Assembly: GCF_049943955.1 (NCBI RefSeq)
Contig: NZ_JBNFTW010000010.1
Span: 1-64,000, forward strand
Direction: 5' to 3'
DNA from: Desulfosporosinus sp049943955
Lineage (GTDB): Bacteria; Bacillota; Desulfitobacteriia; Desulfitobacteriales; Desulfitobacteriaceae
Length of the DNA: 64,000 nucleotides
Shown: in pieces, positions 14,384 to 23,424 of the stretch
Layout of the letters: each line of letters begins with the position of its first letter
Position numbering within the stretch: position 1 is the stretch's first letter
Notes under the pieces: generated by a model
The model's input: only the letters and a program-made list of their open reading frames with translations
Database searches by the model: none
What the model was told of the DNA's origin: nothing
Translations under genes and position numbers: made by a program

Positions 14384-16117
14384 ATGCGAAGGACTAAAAT
14401 TGTCTGCACGATAGGCCCGGCAAGTGAATCCAGAGAAAATGTTCAAGCCCTTTTAGCTGCGGGGATGGATGTAGCGCGATTGAATTTTTCCCATGGAACC
14501 CATGAGGAACATGGACGACGAATTGCGGTTTTAAAAGAAGAAGCAGCTAAAATCGGCAAGCATTTAGGAATTCTTCTCGATACAAAAGGTCCGGAAATTC
14601 GTACGGGAATGGTTCCGAGTGAGGGAATTAGACTAGAAAATGGCATGAGTTTTACACTTGATACGGATCTCAGCTTGGGGAATCAAGAACGGGTAGGTAT
14701 TACTCATAAAACTTTGTGGCAAAGTGTTAATTCTGGGACCCATGTTTTAATAGATGATGGTCAACTTGATCTCGAGGTGAGTTCGGTTGAACAAGAAAAA
14801 ATCCGGACCATCGTCCGTAACGGTGGGATTCTAAAATCTCAAAAAGGTGTTAATGTTCCCGGTATCCATGTCGATTTACCGGCAGTAACCGAAAAAGATA
14901 TTGATGACATCCGCTTTGGCGTTTCGCAAGGAATTGATTTCATTGCGGCATCCTTCACCCAAAAGGCTGTGGATATTTTGGATGTGCGCAGAATTGTCGA
15001 AGAAATGGGTGCGGAAGTTCATATTATTGCTAAAATAGAAAGCCAAGAGGGCATCACGAATTTAGATTCAATCTTAGAAGTTGCAGATGGATTAATGGTT
15101 GCCCGTGGAGACTTAGGGGTTGAAATCCCCGTCGAGGAAGTTCCTATTTGTCAAAAAGAAATGATCTCTAAATGTAACCTCATGGGGAAACCGGTAATCG
15201 TAGCTACCCAAATGCTGGACTCAATGATTCGGCAGCCTCGGCCAACGCGTGCAGAGGCCAGTGATGTTGCTAATGCTATTTGGGACGGAACTGATGCCAT
15301 TATGTTATCGGGTGAAACAGCCGCAGGGCAATTTCCGATCCAGGCTGTGCAGATGATGGATAAGATTGCGCGCCGCACAGAAAAGACATTTTTGGAAAGT
15401 CAAGCTAAGCGCCATCCACAGTTAAATGTTGCTGAAGCAATAAGTTATGCAACGTATAATATTGCCAAGGATCTTGATGCCGCAGCTATTCTGACGCCAA
15501 CCCATTCAGGCTTGACGGCGAAAATGATTTCAAAATATCGTCCTAAAGCTTTGATCGTTGCGGCTGCACCATTTTCTGCTACCGCAAGAAAGCTGTCACT
15601 CCAATGGGGGGTTCAACCTCTTGTAGTCCCTGAAAGTTCGGGAACAGACCAAATGCTGTCTGTAGCCGTGAATAGTGCCCTAGCCATGAATTATATTTCC
15701 TCGGGGGACGTTGTGGTCATTACTGCGGGTGTACCAATCGGTAAAGTTGGTTCTACCAATATGATTAAGGTCCAGATTATTGGGAACATTCTTTCTAAAG
15801 GGACCGGTATCGGGCGAAAATCATATACTGGTTTGGCGCAAAAGATTAACAATCCTACTCAGGATAACTTCAATCAAGGAGACATTTTGATTGCCGAAAG
15901 TACTGATGCCAGCTTCGTTCCACTGATTGCTCGTGCAGGCGCACTTGTAGTTAGAGAAGGTGGATTAACTTCCCATGCGGCCATTGCAGCGTTGCAGTAT
16001 GGGATACCTGCAATTGTTGGCGCAGGAGAGGCCTTTTCAAAAGTAACGAATGGGCAGTTGGTGACCGTTGATGCACTTACAGGTATCTTATACGAAGGTT
16101 CAATGAGCATTCTTTAA
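14384..16117 (+). CDS. pyk: Pyruvate kinase with C-terminal PEP-utiliser domain
   Basis: 577 residues, the long Bacillus-type form. The N-terminal TIM barrel starts MRRTKIVCTIGPASES and has the catalytic Lys/metal site IIAKIESQEGI and MVARGDLGVEIP. The C-terminal about 85 residues are a PEP-utilising mobile domain with GGLTSHAAIAA, whose His-containing motif is conserved although no phosphohistidine relay is required in pyruvate kinase. It transfers phosphate from PEP to ADP. GGAGG ribosome site. Coupling to gap places two ATP- or NADH-determining glycolytic steps under one promoter. Confidence 0.96.
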   Translation: MRRTKIVCTIGPASESRENVQALLAAGMDVARLNFSHGTHEEHGRRIAVLKEEAAKIGKHLGILLDTKGPEIRTGMVPSEGIRLENGMSFTLDTDLSLGNQERVGITHKTLWQSVNSGTHVLIDDGQLDLEVSSVEQEKIRTIVRNGGILKSQKGVNVPGIHVDLPAVTEKDIDDIRFGVSQGIDFIAASFTQKAVDILDVRRIVEEMGAEVHIIAKIESQEGITNLDSILEVADGLMVARGDLGVEIPVEEVPICQKEMISKCNLMGKPVIVATQMLDSMIRQPRPTRAEASDVANAIWDGTDAIMLSGETAAGQFPIQAVQMMDKIARRTEKTFLESQAKRHPQLNVAEAISYATYNIAKDLDAAAILTPTHSGLTAKMISKYRPKALIVAAAPFSATARKLSLQWGVQPLVVPESSGTDQMLSVAVNSALAMNYISSGDVVVITAGVPIGKVGSTNMIKVQIIGNILSKGTGIGRKSYTGLAQKINNPTQDNFNQGDILIAESTDASFVPLIARAGALVVREGGLTSHAAIAALQYGIPAIVGAGEAFSKVTNGQLVTVDALTGILYEGSMSIL

Positions 16118-16147
16118 ACAACTTTACAAACAGAGAGGAGGGAGATC

Positions 16148-16897
16148 GTGAGTTCTGAAAGGCAGGATGAAATTCAGTGGTTACTCCAAGAGCATGGCAA
16201 TTTAACTGTCACCGAATTGGCGAAGCGGTTTAATGTTTCGGAAATGACAATTCGGCGAGACCTTAAAAACCTGGCCGCTCTGGGTCTGATTCAGCGCGAA
16301 CATGGACGAGCGATCTATCCTCCAGTTCTACCAACGGAAATTTTGATGATGAGTATGGGAGAAGCGGAGCGTGAGAAGGCTAGGATCGGACATTTAGCCG
16401 CAACTCTAATTGCCGAAGGGGATTCGGTGATATTGGATGCAGGAACTACAACGCTGGGTGTAGCTCAAGCTTTAACGACTAAATGCACTGTGATAACTAA
16501 TTCAATACCCATTGCAGGTGTTTTAGGAAACCGAAATGAGATTACCGTTTTACTAACTGGAGGGGAAGTTCAGGGTAAAAACTTTGCTCTTGTTGGACCA
16601 ATGACACGATCTGTCCTGAAAGGCTTTAATGCCGATAAATTATTTTTGGGAGCAACGGGTGTTGCCATTGAACGTGGTTTATCAACTGCTAATATGCTTG
16701 AATCAGAAGTTAAACAAGAAATGCTTAAAGTGGCGAAAGAGGTCATTCTTGTCGCGCACAGTGCAAAGATTGGCCAGATCTATTTTCATACGTTTGCGCG
16801 CTGGGACAGTATTCAGACGTTAGTAACTGATTCCGGTCTAGAGGAAGCTACTAGGGATAAATTAATTTCTATGGGAGTTAAGGTCCTTCTTGCCTAA
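16148..16897 (+). CDS. DeoR-family sugar-phosphate-responsive regulator
   Basis: A 249-residue DeoR regulator. The N-terminal winged helix is at about 5-58 (LTVTELAKRFNVSEMTIRRDL), and the DeoRC sensor domain starts around 75 with DAGTTTLGVAQALT and includes GGEVQGKNFALVGP. Such proteins respond to phosphorylated sugars. GTG start after GAGGAGGGAG. As the last gene of gap-pyk-deoR it may regulate this operon, the way CggR regulates gapA in Bacillus, but it belongs to a different family. Its binding site was not identified. Confidence 0.9.
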   Translation: MSSERQDEIQWLLQEHGNLTVTELAKRFNVSEMTIRRDLKNLAALGLIQREHGRAIYPPVLPTEILMMSMGEAEREKARIGHLAATLIAEGDSVILDAGTTTLGVAQALTTKCTVITNSIPIAGVLGNRNEITVLLTGGEVQGKNFALVGPMTRSVLKGFNADKLFLGATGVAIERGLSTANMLESEVKQEMLKVAKEVILVAHSAKIGQIYFHTFARWDSIQTLVTDSGLEEATRDKLISMGVKVLLA

Positions 16898-16961
16898 CTC
16901 ACCTCATCATAGTTGCAGTTTTTTAATTATAGTCAGTGGCTTAATCCTTTAGTGAACACAA

Positions 16962-16998
16962 AAAATTCCGCACTAACATTAAGTTGGTGCGGAATTTT
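16962..16998 (+). terminator. Terminator of gap-pyk-deoR
   Basis: AAAATTCCGCAC pairs perfectly with GTGCGGAATTTT around a 13-base loop; the T-run is part of the stem. Confidence 0.85.
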
Positions 16999-17032
16999 CA
17001 AAGCTAGTGATTTTCTACAAGTAGGAGTGGTT

Positions 17033-17058
17033 GGTCAGCTTAGCTGAACGAGTTCACT
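17033..17058. repeat. Dispersed hairpin repeat, copy C (end fragment)
   Basis: GGTCAGCTTAGCTGAAC followed by GAGTTCACTT is the terminal hairpin of copies A and B without the rest. On the minus strand the TGA of TGAACTCGTTCAGC is the stop codon of the gene at 17054-17347. Confidence 0.5.
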
Positions 17059-17347
17059 TCGGAAGATTCAAAGAGTCTTTTTCATTAATATGTCGCTTAA
17101 AACTAGATAGGTCGTGAGCAAAATTACCGGTATTGGTCATTTGGTCATCAATAGTATCTTTATCCATCGTACTTTGTGAACGGGAATTTAAGACATCAAT
17201 CATTCCTGCGTTTTGTAATTCAGTTGCAATTTCGAAGAGAGAATCTCGTTTGTCTAAGGGTAATTGATTGACAAAACGATTTATTTTTACAGGGGGGACG
17301 AGATTGCGGATTTTAACGCCCCCAAATTTCAGAATTCGCTCCGGCAA
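17054..17347 (-). CDS. Unknown protein, 97 aa
   Basis: The frame opens at 17383, but AAAGGAGGAGG lies inside it and points to the TTG at 17347 (start PERILKFGGVKIRN). The product is polar with a short helical segment and no recognised domain. Its last codons and stop lie in the end of a dispersed repeat, so the original C-terminus may have been different. Expression is suggested only by the strong ribosome site. Confidence 0.5.
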   Translation of the reverse strand: MPERILKFGGVKIRNLVPPVKINRFVNQLPLDKRDSLFEIATELQNAGMIDVLNSRSQSTMDKDTIDDQMTNTGNFAHDLSSFKRHINEKDSLNLPK

Positions 17348-17483
17348 AAGGATCCTCCTCCTTTTTAAAACGTTTGAACACAATTAGTATTTGCCAAACG
17401 ATTTAAAAAATACGCTGAAAAGGTATTTTTAGTTTTTTGTCGAACAAACTAATCAAACAAACTAATTTGGAGAAATTAAAAAA

Positions 17484-17520
17484 CATGCTGCGTTCCTATA
17501 ATGAACAAACAGCACGTTGA
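17484..17520 (-). terminator. Terminator for the minus-strand ynzC gene
   Basis: Read on the minus strand, GTGCTG and CAGCAT form the outer stem and GTTC/GAAC an inner one, followed by GTTTTTTAATTT. A second small hairpin, AACCGAAT/ATTCGGTT, at 17551-17571 lies directly after the ynzC stop. Confidence 0.5.
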
Positions 17521-17574
17521 CTAGCCTTCAGAAGAGCATTAAAATAATCAACCGAATTTGTTATTCGGTTATTA

Positions 17575-17766
17575 TTATTGGAGGGTTTCATTATCAACAA
17601 ACTTGACTTTGCTTAAAGTCTCTTTAACTTGGCCCCGGATAAACGACAAATATTCTTGCCGAAGGACTTCTTGTTCCGCCTTTTCCCAATCTTCCAGGCC
17701 TTCGGACCTTTGCTTTTTGGAGAGTTCATTAATTCGTTGAATCAAGATGTTAATTGGTGTGCTCAA
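17575..17766 (-). CDS. ynzC: DUF896 (YnzC-like) protein
   Basis: A 63-residue member of the DUF896 family, recognised by INELSKKQRSEGLEDWEKAE followed by RQEYL and an ending like Bacillus YnzC. The frame extends to 17802, but AAGGGGAA upstream of TTG 17766 gives the product MSTPINILIQRINEL, which matches the family's start. The protein is a short helical hairpin. In Bacillus ynzC belongs to the SOS regulon with yneA; lexA is 25 kb away here and no SOS box was seen at this gene. Confidence 0.8.
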   Translation of the reverse strand: MSTPINILIQRINELSKKQRSEGLEDWEKAEQEVLRQEYLSFIRGQVKETLSKVKFVDNETLQ

Positions 17767-17956
17767 AAAAAGTTCCCCTTCCATTCGGAATACTGACATC
17801 ATAATAGTTTATTATAACATGTTGAATACAATAATGACAGATTCATAACTGAGTTAACAATTCAGTTGTTCACCAAACTATGTTTACCTAATAACTAGGA
17901 AGGTGAAAAATGTAGAAGAAATTAAATTGCTTGAACATGTTTAAGGAGGTGTAGAA

Positions 17957-18370
17957 ATGGGATTATCAGGCAAAAGTCGACTGCGAGTTCGTTACGCTGA
18001 AACGGACCAAATGGGAATTGTCTATCATGCAAACTATCTTATATGGTTTGAGGTTGGTCGTTCCGAATTTTTTCGGGATTTAAACCTCCCTTATACAAAG
18101 TTTGAGGAGCAAGGATTTTCGTTAGCAGTAATAGAGGCCAATTGTCGATACCGAAAACCTGCTCATTATGATGATGAACTGGAAATAATTACGACCATTG
18201 AGAAAATCACATCGCGTTCTGTAACGTTTTTATATGAGATATATCGGGATAATACGCTTCTAGCCCAAGGAAAAACAGCCCATCTTTTTATTAATAAAGA
18301 GGGCCGGCATACGGATATTCGAAATACCGAATTATGGACTCAGATTCAATTGCTTGTTAAGAAAAACTGA
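17957..18370 (+). CDS. Acyl-CoA thioesterase, YbgC/4HBT family
   Basis: A 137-residue hot-dog-fold thioesterase with the family signature YAETDQMGIVYHANYLIWFE, including the catalytic Asp, and LAVIEANCRYRKPAHYDDEL. It hydrolyses short- or medium-chain acyl-CoA or 4-hydroxybenzoyl-CoA-like substrates; the true substrate is unknown. AAGGAGGTG lies 8 bases before the ATG. Monocistronic by spacing. Confidence 0.9.
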   Translation: MGLSGKSRLRVRYAETDQMGIVYHANYLIWFEVGRSEFFRDLNLPYTKFEEQGFSLAVIEANCRYRKPAHYDDELEIITTIEKITSRSVTFLYEIYRDNTLLAQGKTAHLFINKEGRHTDIRNTELWTQIQLLVKKN

Positions 18371-18405
18371 CGTGACATTATGACATTTCAGATCACAGGC
18401 GAACC

Positions 18406-18454
18406 TTGTTTTCTGTTTTGTATTATGGTATTATGTATACATAATCCATAATAC
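18406..18454 (+). promoter_or_regulatory. Sigma-A promoter overlapped by a 35-bp near-perfect palindrome
   Basis: -35 TTGTTT (18406-18411) and -10 TATTAT (18429-18434) are 17 bases apart. A palindrome from 18420 to 18454, with arms GTATTATGG...CCATAATAC and centre ATGTATACAT, has only one unpaired extra T. It covers the -10 box and the start point, a typical repressor operator layout. It controls the 40-aa gene at 18475. Confidence 0.65.
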
Positions 18455-18474
18455 AATTGAGAGAAGGGGATTCT

Positions 18475-18597
18475 ATGTTTCTTGTAACATGGATTGAAGG
18501 CGAAGAAGTAAACTATCGGTTGGTTAAGAAGCAGGATCTTCCACAATTGATGGCCATTATTGGGCAACACGCAATTATTCAAAATTTGGCATCGTAG
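18475..18597 (+). CDS. Small protein, 40 aa, under palindromic operator
   Basis: ATG 18475 follows AGAAGGGG by 5 bases, 20 bases after a strong operator-promoter. The product begins MFLVTWIEGEEVNYRLVKKQ and ends in a short hydrophobic stretch. It is followed by its own terminator at 18649. The dedicated promoter, operator, ribosome site and terminator make a real regulated microprotein likely. No family recognised. Confidence 0.6.
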   Translation: MFLVTWIEGEEVNYRLVKKQDLPQLMAIIGQHAIIQNLAS

Positions 18598-18648
18598 TAT
18601 GTAAGTCCGCGGATCAGATATAACCCACTGATATATTATTATAGACTT

Positions 18649-18686
18649 AAGTGTCCATTGCTTATAAGCATGGACATTTATTTTTT
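18649..18686 (+). terminator. Terminator of the 40-aa gene
   Basis: AGTGTCCAT pairs with ATGGACATT (one G-T pair) around an 11-base loop, followed by TATTTTTTT. Confidence 0.8.
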
Positions 18687-18759
18687 TAAGCGTGCAGGGA
18701 TAATATTGTCCCACATCGAATTATAATAATGGTATCGTCTTCGTTAGGGAGGTAATATT

Positions 18760-19611
18760 ATGCCCTTCAAAATTCTTGTCGATAGTGCCTCGGATATCCC
18801 TTTAGACCGCGCAATTGCAGCCGGTATCGAGACGGTTCCCATGCCGGTTACTATAGATGGCAATACTTATCTTGAAGGAGTTAATCTTAACACTCAGGAT
18901 TTTTATTCTGAATATCACCGCTACAAAGAATTGCCGAAAACTTCTCAGCCTAATCCCAATACTCTCTTGGAGCATTATGAACGATGGTTATCTGAGGGCT
19001 GCGATGTGGTGGCGATTCATCTTTCATCAGGCCTCAGTTCTACCTTTGCTACCGCTCAAATCATTGCCGAAACAACATCGGCTCCTGAGCGAGTTCATAT
19101 AATAGATAGCCTGGGAGCTTCCTTTGGCTATGGTTTATTGGCCATTTCTGCTCAACAAGTTTTGGCCTCAGCAACAAGCTGGAAGGATGCGGAGGCGGAG
19201 ATCCTTGATATTCGAGCTAAGATGCGATATATTTTTACATTAGATACCCTGGAGTATTTGGTTAAAGGGGGTAGAGTGAGTAAGACTGCTGGATTCCTGG
19301 GTAGCTTACTCGATGTCAAACCAGTTTTACACATGACCTCGGAAGGGAAAATTGAGCCCTTTGCAAAAGTTCGTTCCAGGCGAGCAGCAATCCGTAAGTT
19401 GGCTGAGGTGCTAGAAGAGGAAATTGATCATCCGGAAGAACAAATCATCGGTATTTCTCACTCTGCATGTTATGAAGAAGCATTGATTCTTGCACGAGAA
19501 ATCCGGGAGCGCGTCGCAGTAAAAGATATTTGGATCAGTGATATTGGCTGTGTTGTCGGCAGTCATACAGGGCCGGGCACTCTCGCACTTTTTTATCAGC
19601 GTAAAGTATAG
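18760..19611 (+). CDS. DegV-family fatty-acid-binding protein
   Basis: A 283-residue DegV/FakB-type protein. It has the N-terminal DSASDIP motif, TSQPNPNTLLEHYER, the fatty-acid-pocket segment AIHLSSGLSSTFATAQI and the C-terminal GSHTGPGTLALFY. FakB proteins bind a fatty acid that FakA phosphorylates. No FakA (DAK) gene is adjacent, so the partner is elsewhere. GGGAGG ribosome site; 23 bases separate it from dacF. Confidence 0.92.
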   Translation: MPFKILVDSASDIPLDRAIAAGIETVPMPVTIDGNTYLEGVNLNTQDFYSEYHRYKELPKTSQPNPNTLLEHYERWLSEGCDVVAIHLSSGLSSTFATAQIIAETTSAPERVHIIDSLGASFGYGLLAISAQQVLASATSWKDAEAEILDIRAKMRYIFTLDTLEYLVKGGRVSKTAGFLGSLLDVKPVLHMTSEGKIEPFAKVRSRRAAIRKLAEVLEEEIDHPEEQIIGISHSACYEEALILAREIRERVAVKDIWISDIGCVVGSHTGPGTLALFYQRKV

Positions 19612-19634
19612 CAAGAATAGGAGGCTTCTCTTCC

Positions 19635-20897
19635 TTGAAATTTATAATGGTTATAATACTGGCGGTATCGATGATGATAAGCAATATACCGGTTACTTAT
19701 GCTTCGGACAAGCCTTCGAACAATCAATCGTTACCCCAGGTACAAGGCGAGGGTGCTTATTTGATCGATGTTCAATCTGGGCAGACACTGTTTTCTAAAA
19801 ATCCTGACGAGCAGCTGGCCCCTGCCAGTACTACAAAAATCATGACCGGACTATTAGCAATCGAACGGGGAAATTTAAATGATATTGTGACAGCCTCCTC
19901 AACGTTACTCAATAGTAAACTTGTTTATGGAACCCAGATTTACTTACAGCCTGGCGAAAAAATGTCACTTCAGGACTTGCTTTACGCGATGTTCTTAAAC
20001 TCTGCGAATGATGCAGCAGTAACCGTAGCTGAATATATAGGCGGAAACGTCAGTGATTTTGTCGATCTTATGAACCAAAGAGCTCTTGAGATCGGGGCTA
20101 CTCGGACGCATTTTGTCAATCCCAGCGGGTTAACTGCAGATGGGCATGTCACTACAGCTCACGATTTGGCTTTAATTGCTCGGGTTGCTTATCAAAACCC
20201 AGTATTTGCTCAATATGTGCGTACCAAATCTCATGTTATTTCCAGAGCAAAACCGGATGTTCCAACCCAAATGATGAATGAAAACAAATTGTTATGGCGA
20301 GATTCCGATGTCGATGGAATAAAAACAGGTTATACGGCGGCAGCGGAAAACTGTCTTGTAGCCTCGATGACAAGAAATGGCCGTCAATTAATTGGCGTGA
20401 TTCTTAAATCACCTGGCCGTGAAATTTATACAGATATGCAGGCAATGCTCGATTATGGTTTTAGTCAATATTCTGATCAGGTTTATAAACCTGTGGGCTC
20501 GGTGCTGGGCTCAGTAACGGTTAACAATGAAAAGGTTGATTTAAAGCTGGAACGGCCAATTTATTTAACACAAGGGGTCAATGGTCAAGCCTCTCCAGTG
20601 TTAAGTTTGAAAATATTGTCTCCTACGAAGGTCCTAAACTCAGTTGAGGAAGGTCAGGAGGTTACTCAAGTACAGGTTTATGATGGTGACACCCTCTTAG
20701 ACACGCTTCCTCTTAATGCTTCGAAGACTGTTCTGCCTCCAAAAGCTCAAGAGGATCCAAAACCTAATGGCCTGCCTTGGCCTTTAGGTATTATGGGCCT
20801 AGGAGTATTTTTGCTGTTTCTCTATCGCTATAAACTCCTGGCGAAACGCCAGGAGCGCAAACGAATTTTGCTTGCTAGAAGAAGGGAGTCTAGTTAG
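19635..20897 (+). CDS. dacF: D-alanyl-D-alanine carboxypeptidase (S11, DacF-type)
   Basis: A 420-residue low-molecular-weight penicillin-binding protein. A signal peptide (KFIMVIILAVSMMISNIPV) is followed by SxxK as ASTTKIM, SxN as SANDA and KTG as IKTGYTA. A C-terminal PBP5-type beta domain and a membrane anchor (LGIMGLGVFLLFLYRY) end the protein. It trims the terminal D-Ala of peptidoglycan stem peptides. TTG 19635 is 10 bases after AGGAGG; ATG 19647 is an alternative. Its stop overlaps the ytvI GTG. Confidence 0.93.
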   Translation: MKFIMVIILAVSMMISNIPVTYASDKPSNNQSLPQVQGEGAYLIDVQSGQTLFSKNPDEQLAPASTTKIMTGLLAIERGNLNDIVTASSTLLNSKLVYGTQIYLQPGEKMSLQDLLYAMFLNSANDAAVTVAEYIGGNVSDFVDLMNQRALEIGATRTHFVNPSGLTADGHVTTAHDLALIARVAYQNPVFAQYVRTKSHVISRAKPDVPTQMMNENKLLWRDSDVDGIKTGYTAAAENCLVASMTRNGRQLIGVILKSPGREIYTDMQAMLDYGFSQYSDQVYKPVGSVLGSVTVNNEKVDLKLERPIYLTQGVNGQASPVLSLKILSPTKVLNSVEEGQEVTQVQVYDGDTLLDTLPLNASKTVLPPKAQEDPKPNGLPWPLGIMGLGVFLLFLYRYKLLAKRQERKRILLARRRESS

Positions 20898-21943
20898 TGA
20901 ACCGTGTAACCAAGTCATTTTTAATTCGAAGTTTGAAGTTTATTGCTTTTTGGTTAGTCATTGGTATTTTGATTTACTTAGTAGGGCGCTTTAGTTATCT
21001 ATTTTTGCCTTTTATTTTGGCATTTATCATGACTGCAGCCATAAGCCCGCTTAAGAATTTTCTTATTAGAAAAGTCCGTCTTCCCCAAGTTCCAGCGGTA
21101 CTGACAGCTATGATCGTTGAAATTGGGGGAGTAGGCGTCTTAATTACCCTTTTGGTTCTCCGGCTGATTCGAGAAATTCAAGAAATTTATATTCATTGGC
21201 CATTCTATAATCGGTTATTACAACACTTTATAACGCATTGGCTTACGAAATTTGAAGTGTATTATCTAAATATTCCGGGTTCTGAGGATAGTATAAATAA
21301 TACTGTTAAAGAATTTGTAAGCAGAGTGCCTAACGTTCTATCAAATGTTTTGACATTTGCTGCCAAGATTCCCGAATTTATCATTATCATAGTCATTGCT
21401 TTGGTGGCGACATTTTTTATGTCCAAGGGGAGCAAACGCTATCTAAGTGACTTCGTGAATATATTTCCTCTAGAATGGCGTGAAGAACTACGAGAATTAG
21501 GCTATGACTTTTCGCGTGCTTTTGCGGGATTTGTACGGGCAGAATTTATTGTTTTTTTGGTTACTCTCTTTTTATCCATTGTTGGCTTGTTGATTATTCA
21601 TACTAAATTTGCCATCGTTTTAGGAACTATTACAGGGATCTTTGGTATACTTCCTGTGTTAGGGGTTGGAATCATTTTAGCTCCTTGGGCCCTCATTGCT
21701 TTCCTCGGCGGGCATAACTTGTTGGCGCTGGAACTTGTTCTTCTCACGATTATAATTACTATTGTCAGACACGTTATCGAACCTAAAATTTTGGGAGATA
21801 ATGTGGGACTCGATCCCCTTTTTGTTCTTATTAGCATGTATATCGGTTTAGCTTCAACGGGACTTGTCGGCTTGATTTTAGGACCGTTTATTCTTATTGC
21901 CTATCATGCACTAAGTAAGGCGGGCGTTTTTCGCAATCTTTAA
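20897..21943 (+). CDS. ytvI: AI-2E family / sporulation membrane protein YtvI
   Basis: A 348-residue polytopic membrane protein of the AI-2E transporter superfamily. It has about eight hydrophobic segments and the family's C-terminal signature around ITGIFGILPVLGVGI and HVIEPKILGDNVGLDPLF. YtvI is the sporulation member of this family in Bacillus. The GTG start at 20897 overlaps the last base of the dacF stop, so the two are co-translated. Its transported substrate, if any, is unknown. Confidence 0.85.
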   Translation: MNRVTKSFLIRSLKFIAFWLVIGILIYLVGRFSYLFLPFILAFIMTAAISPLKNFLIRKVRLPQVPAVLTAMIVEIGGVGVLITLLVLRLIREIQEIYIHWPFYNRLLQHFITHWLTKFEVYYLNIPGSEDSINNTVKEFVSRVPNVLSNVLTFAAKIPEFIIIIVIALVATFFMSKGSKRYLSDFVNIFPLEWREELRELGYDFSRAFAGFVRAEFIVFLVTLFLSIVGLLIIHTKFAIVLGTITGIFGILPVLGVGIILAPWALIAFLGGHNLLALELVLLTIIITIVRHVIEPKILGDNVGLDPLFVLISMYIGLASTGLVGLILGPFILIAYHALSKAGVFRNL

Positions 21944-22004
21944 TTTCGCTGAATCGATTTAGAATAATGAGGTACAGTAATTAGCCATTTAGGAGTTGAA
22001 TCAC

Positions 22005-23336
22005 TTGAGTAAGGAAAAGAATGTAGTCACTTTAACATATGGCTGTCAAATGTCAGAAAGGGATGCTGAGACTCTGACAGAAATTACACGACAAGAAGGA
22101 TATAGTAGAACGAATGACCTTGAAAATGCTGACTTAATTATCGTCAATACTTGCTGTGTCAGAGAAAGCGCTGAAAATAAAATTTTAGGCAAAATCGGTG
22201 ATCTCAAAAAACTGAAAGAAAATAATCCAAACTTAAAAATTGCGATCAGCGGTTGCATGGTTCAACAACCAGGTGCCTTAGAACGCCTGCAAAAACGTGC
22301 TCCACACGTAGATATCTGGATGGGTACTCACAACTTGCATGAATTTTCCCAGCTGCTGCACCGTTCTGACACCGGAGCAAAAGTCGCTGAAATTTGGCAG
22401 GAGCCTCATGAAACGAAAGAATCAACACCTCTGGCAGAAAAAGGAAAGCTTCAAGCCAATGTGAATATCATGTACGGTTGTGATAATTTTTGTTCGTATT
22501 GTATTGTTCCCCATGTTCGGGGGAGAGAGAGGAGCCGCAAGCCAGAGGATATTGTTCAAGAAATTAAGAATCTGGTGGCTAATGGCTGTAAAGAAGTTAC
22601 TTTACTAGGGCAAAACGTAAATTCCTATGGAAAAGATTTCGTGCCTCCCTATGATTTCGCAGATTTGCTGCAGGAAGTGGATCAAATACCTGAGCTTTTG
22701 CGTATTCGTTTTATTACATCTCACCCCAAAGACTTGTCGGATAAATTAATTCAGGCAATCGCTAAGGGAAATAAATTATGCGAACATGTTCATCTGCCGC
22801 TTCAATCGGGCAGTAATTCTATTCTAGCTTGTATGAATCGGCAATATACTCGGGAATACTATATGAGTATCGTCGAAAAAATTCGCGAGCTTCTTCCTCA
22901 GGCGACATTGACAACTGATATCATTGTTGGCTTTCCTGGCGAAACTGAGGAAGACTTCGAACAAACCCTTGCAATGATTAATTCAGTACATTACAGTCAG
23001 GCTTTTACCTTTATGTATTCCAAACGGTCAGGCACACCGGCGGCGAGCATGGAAGATCAGATCCCTTTGCAGGTCAAAAAGCAGCGTCTGCAAAAATTGA
23101 TGAGCTTGCAAAACGAAGAAAGTTATCAACTAAGACAAAGAATGATTGGGAAATGTTATGAGGTTTTGGTTGAAGGACCAAGTAAGAACAATCCTAATCG
23201 CCTGACTGGCCGGACGCGTGGAAATATTCTCGTTGTTTTTGATGGCCCCCAGGAAATTATCGGTTCCTTAGTATCTCTACGAATTCTGGAGGCTGGGTCA
23301 TGGACCCTCGTAGGCGAACTCGTGGAATCAAAGTGA
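22005..23336 (+). CDS. miaB: tRNA-2-methylthio-N6-dimethylallyladenosine synthase MiaB
   Basis: A 443-residue radical-SAM methylthiotransferase. The N-terminal UPF0004 domain has Cys in TYGCQMSERD, NTCCVRESA and ISGCMVQQ. The radical SAM cluster is CDNFCSYCIVPHVRGRE, and a C-terminal TRAM domain follows. It adds the 2-methylthio group to i6A37 of tRNAs, after MiaA, which is also in this block (32.6 kb). TTG 21996 abuts the AGGAG site; TTG 22005, nine bases beyond, fits better. Confidence 0.95.
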   Translation: MSKEKNVVTLTYGCQMSERDAETLTEITRQEGYSRTNDLENADLIIVNTCCVRESAENKILGKIGDLKKLKENNPNLKIAISGCMVQQPGALERLQKRAPHVDIWMGTHNLHEFSQLLHRSDTGAKVAEIWQEPHETKESTPLAEKGKLQANVNIMYGCDNFCSYCIVPHVRGRERSRKPEDIVQEIKNLVANGCKEVTLLGQNVNSYGKDFVPPYDFADLLQEVDQIPELLRIRFITSHPKDLSDKLIQAIAKGNKLCEHVHLPLQSGSNSILACMNRQYTREYYMSIVEKIRELLPQATLTTDIIVGFPGETEEDFEQTLAMINSVHYSQAFTFMYSKRSGTPAASMEDQIPLQVKKQRLQKLMSLQNEESYQLRQRMIGKCYEVLVEGPSKNNPNRLTGRTRGNILVVFDGPQEIIGSLVSLRILEAGSWTLVGELVESK

Positions 23337-23424
23337 TGTTAAACACTTTTTAGCTGCCTAGATTGAGTTAAGCAGGAATTAAGTTGTTTGATGTAGAATG
23401 TAACGATAATGGAGGTGTGTATAA

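Noticed and set aside
17438..17470. Doubled CAAACTAAT with CGAAC suggesting an SOS box near ynzC
   Set aside because: CGAAC is not followed by GTTCG at the required 4-base spacing.
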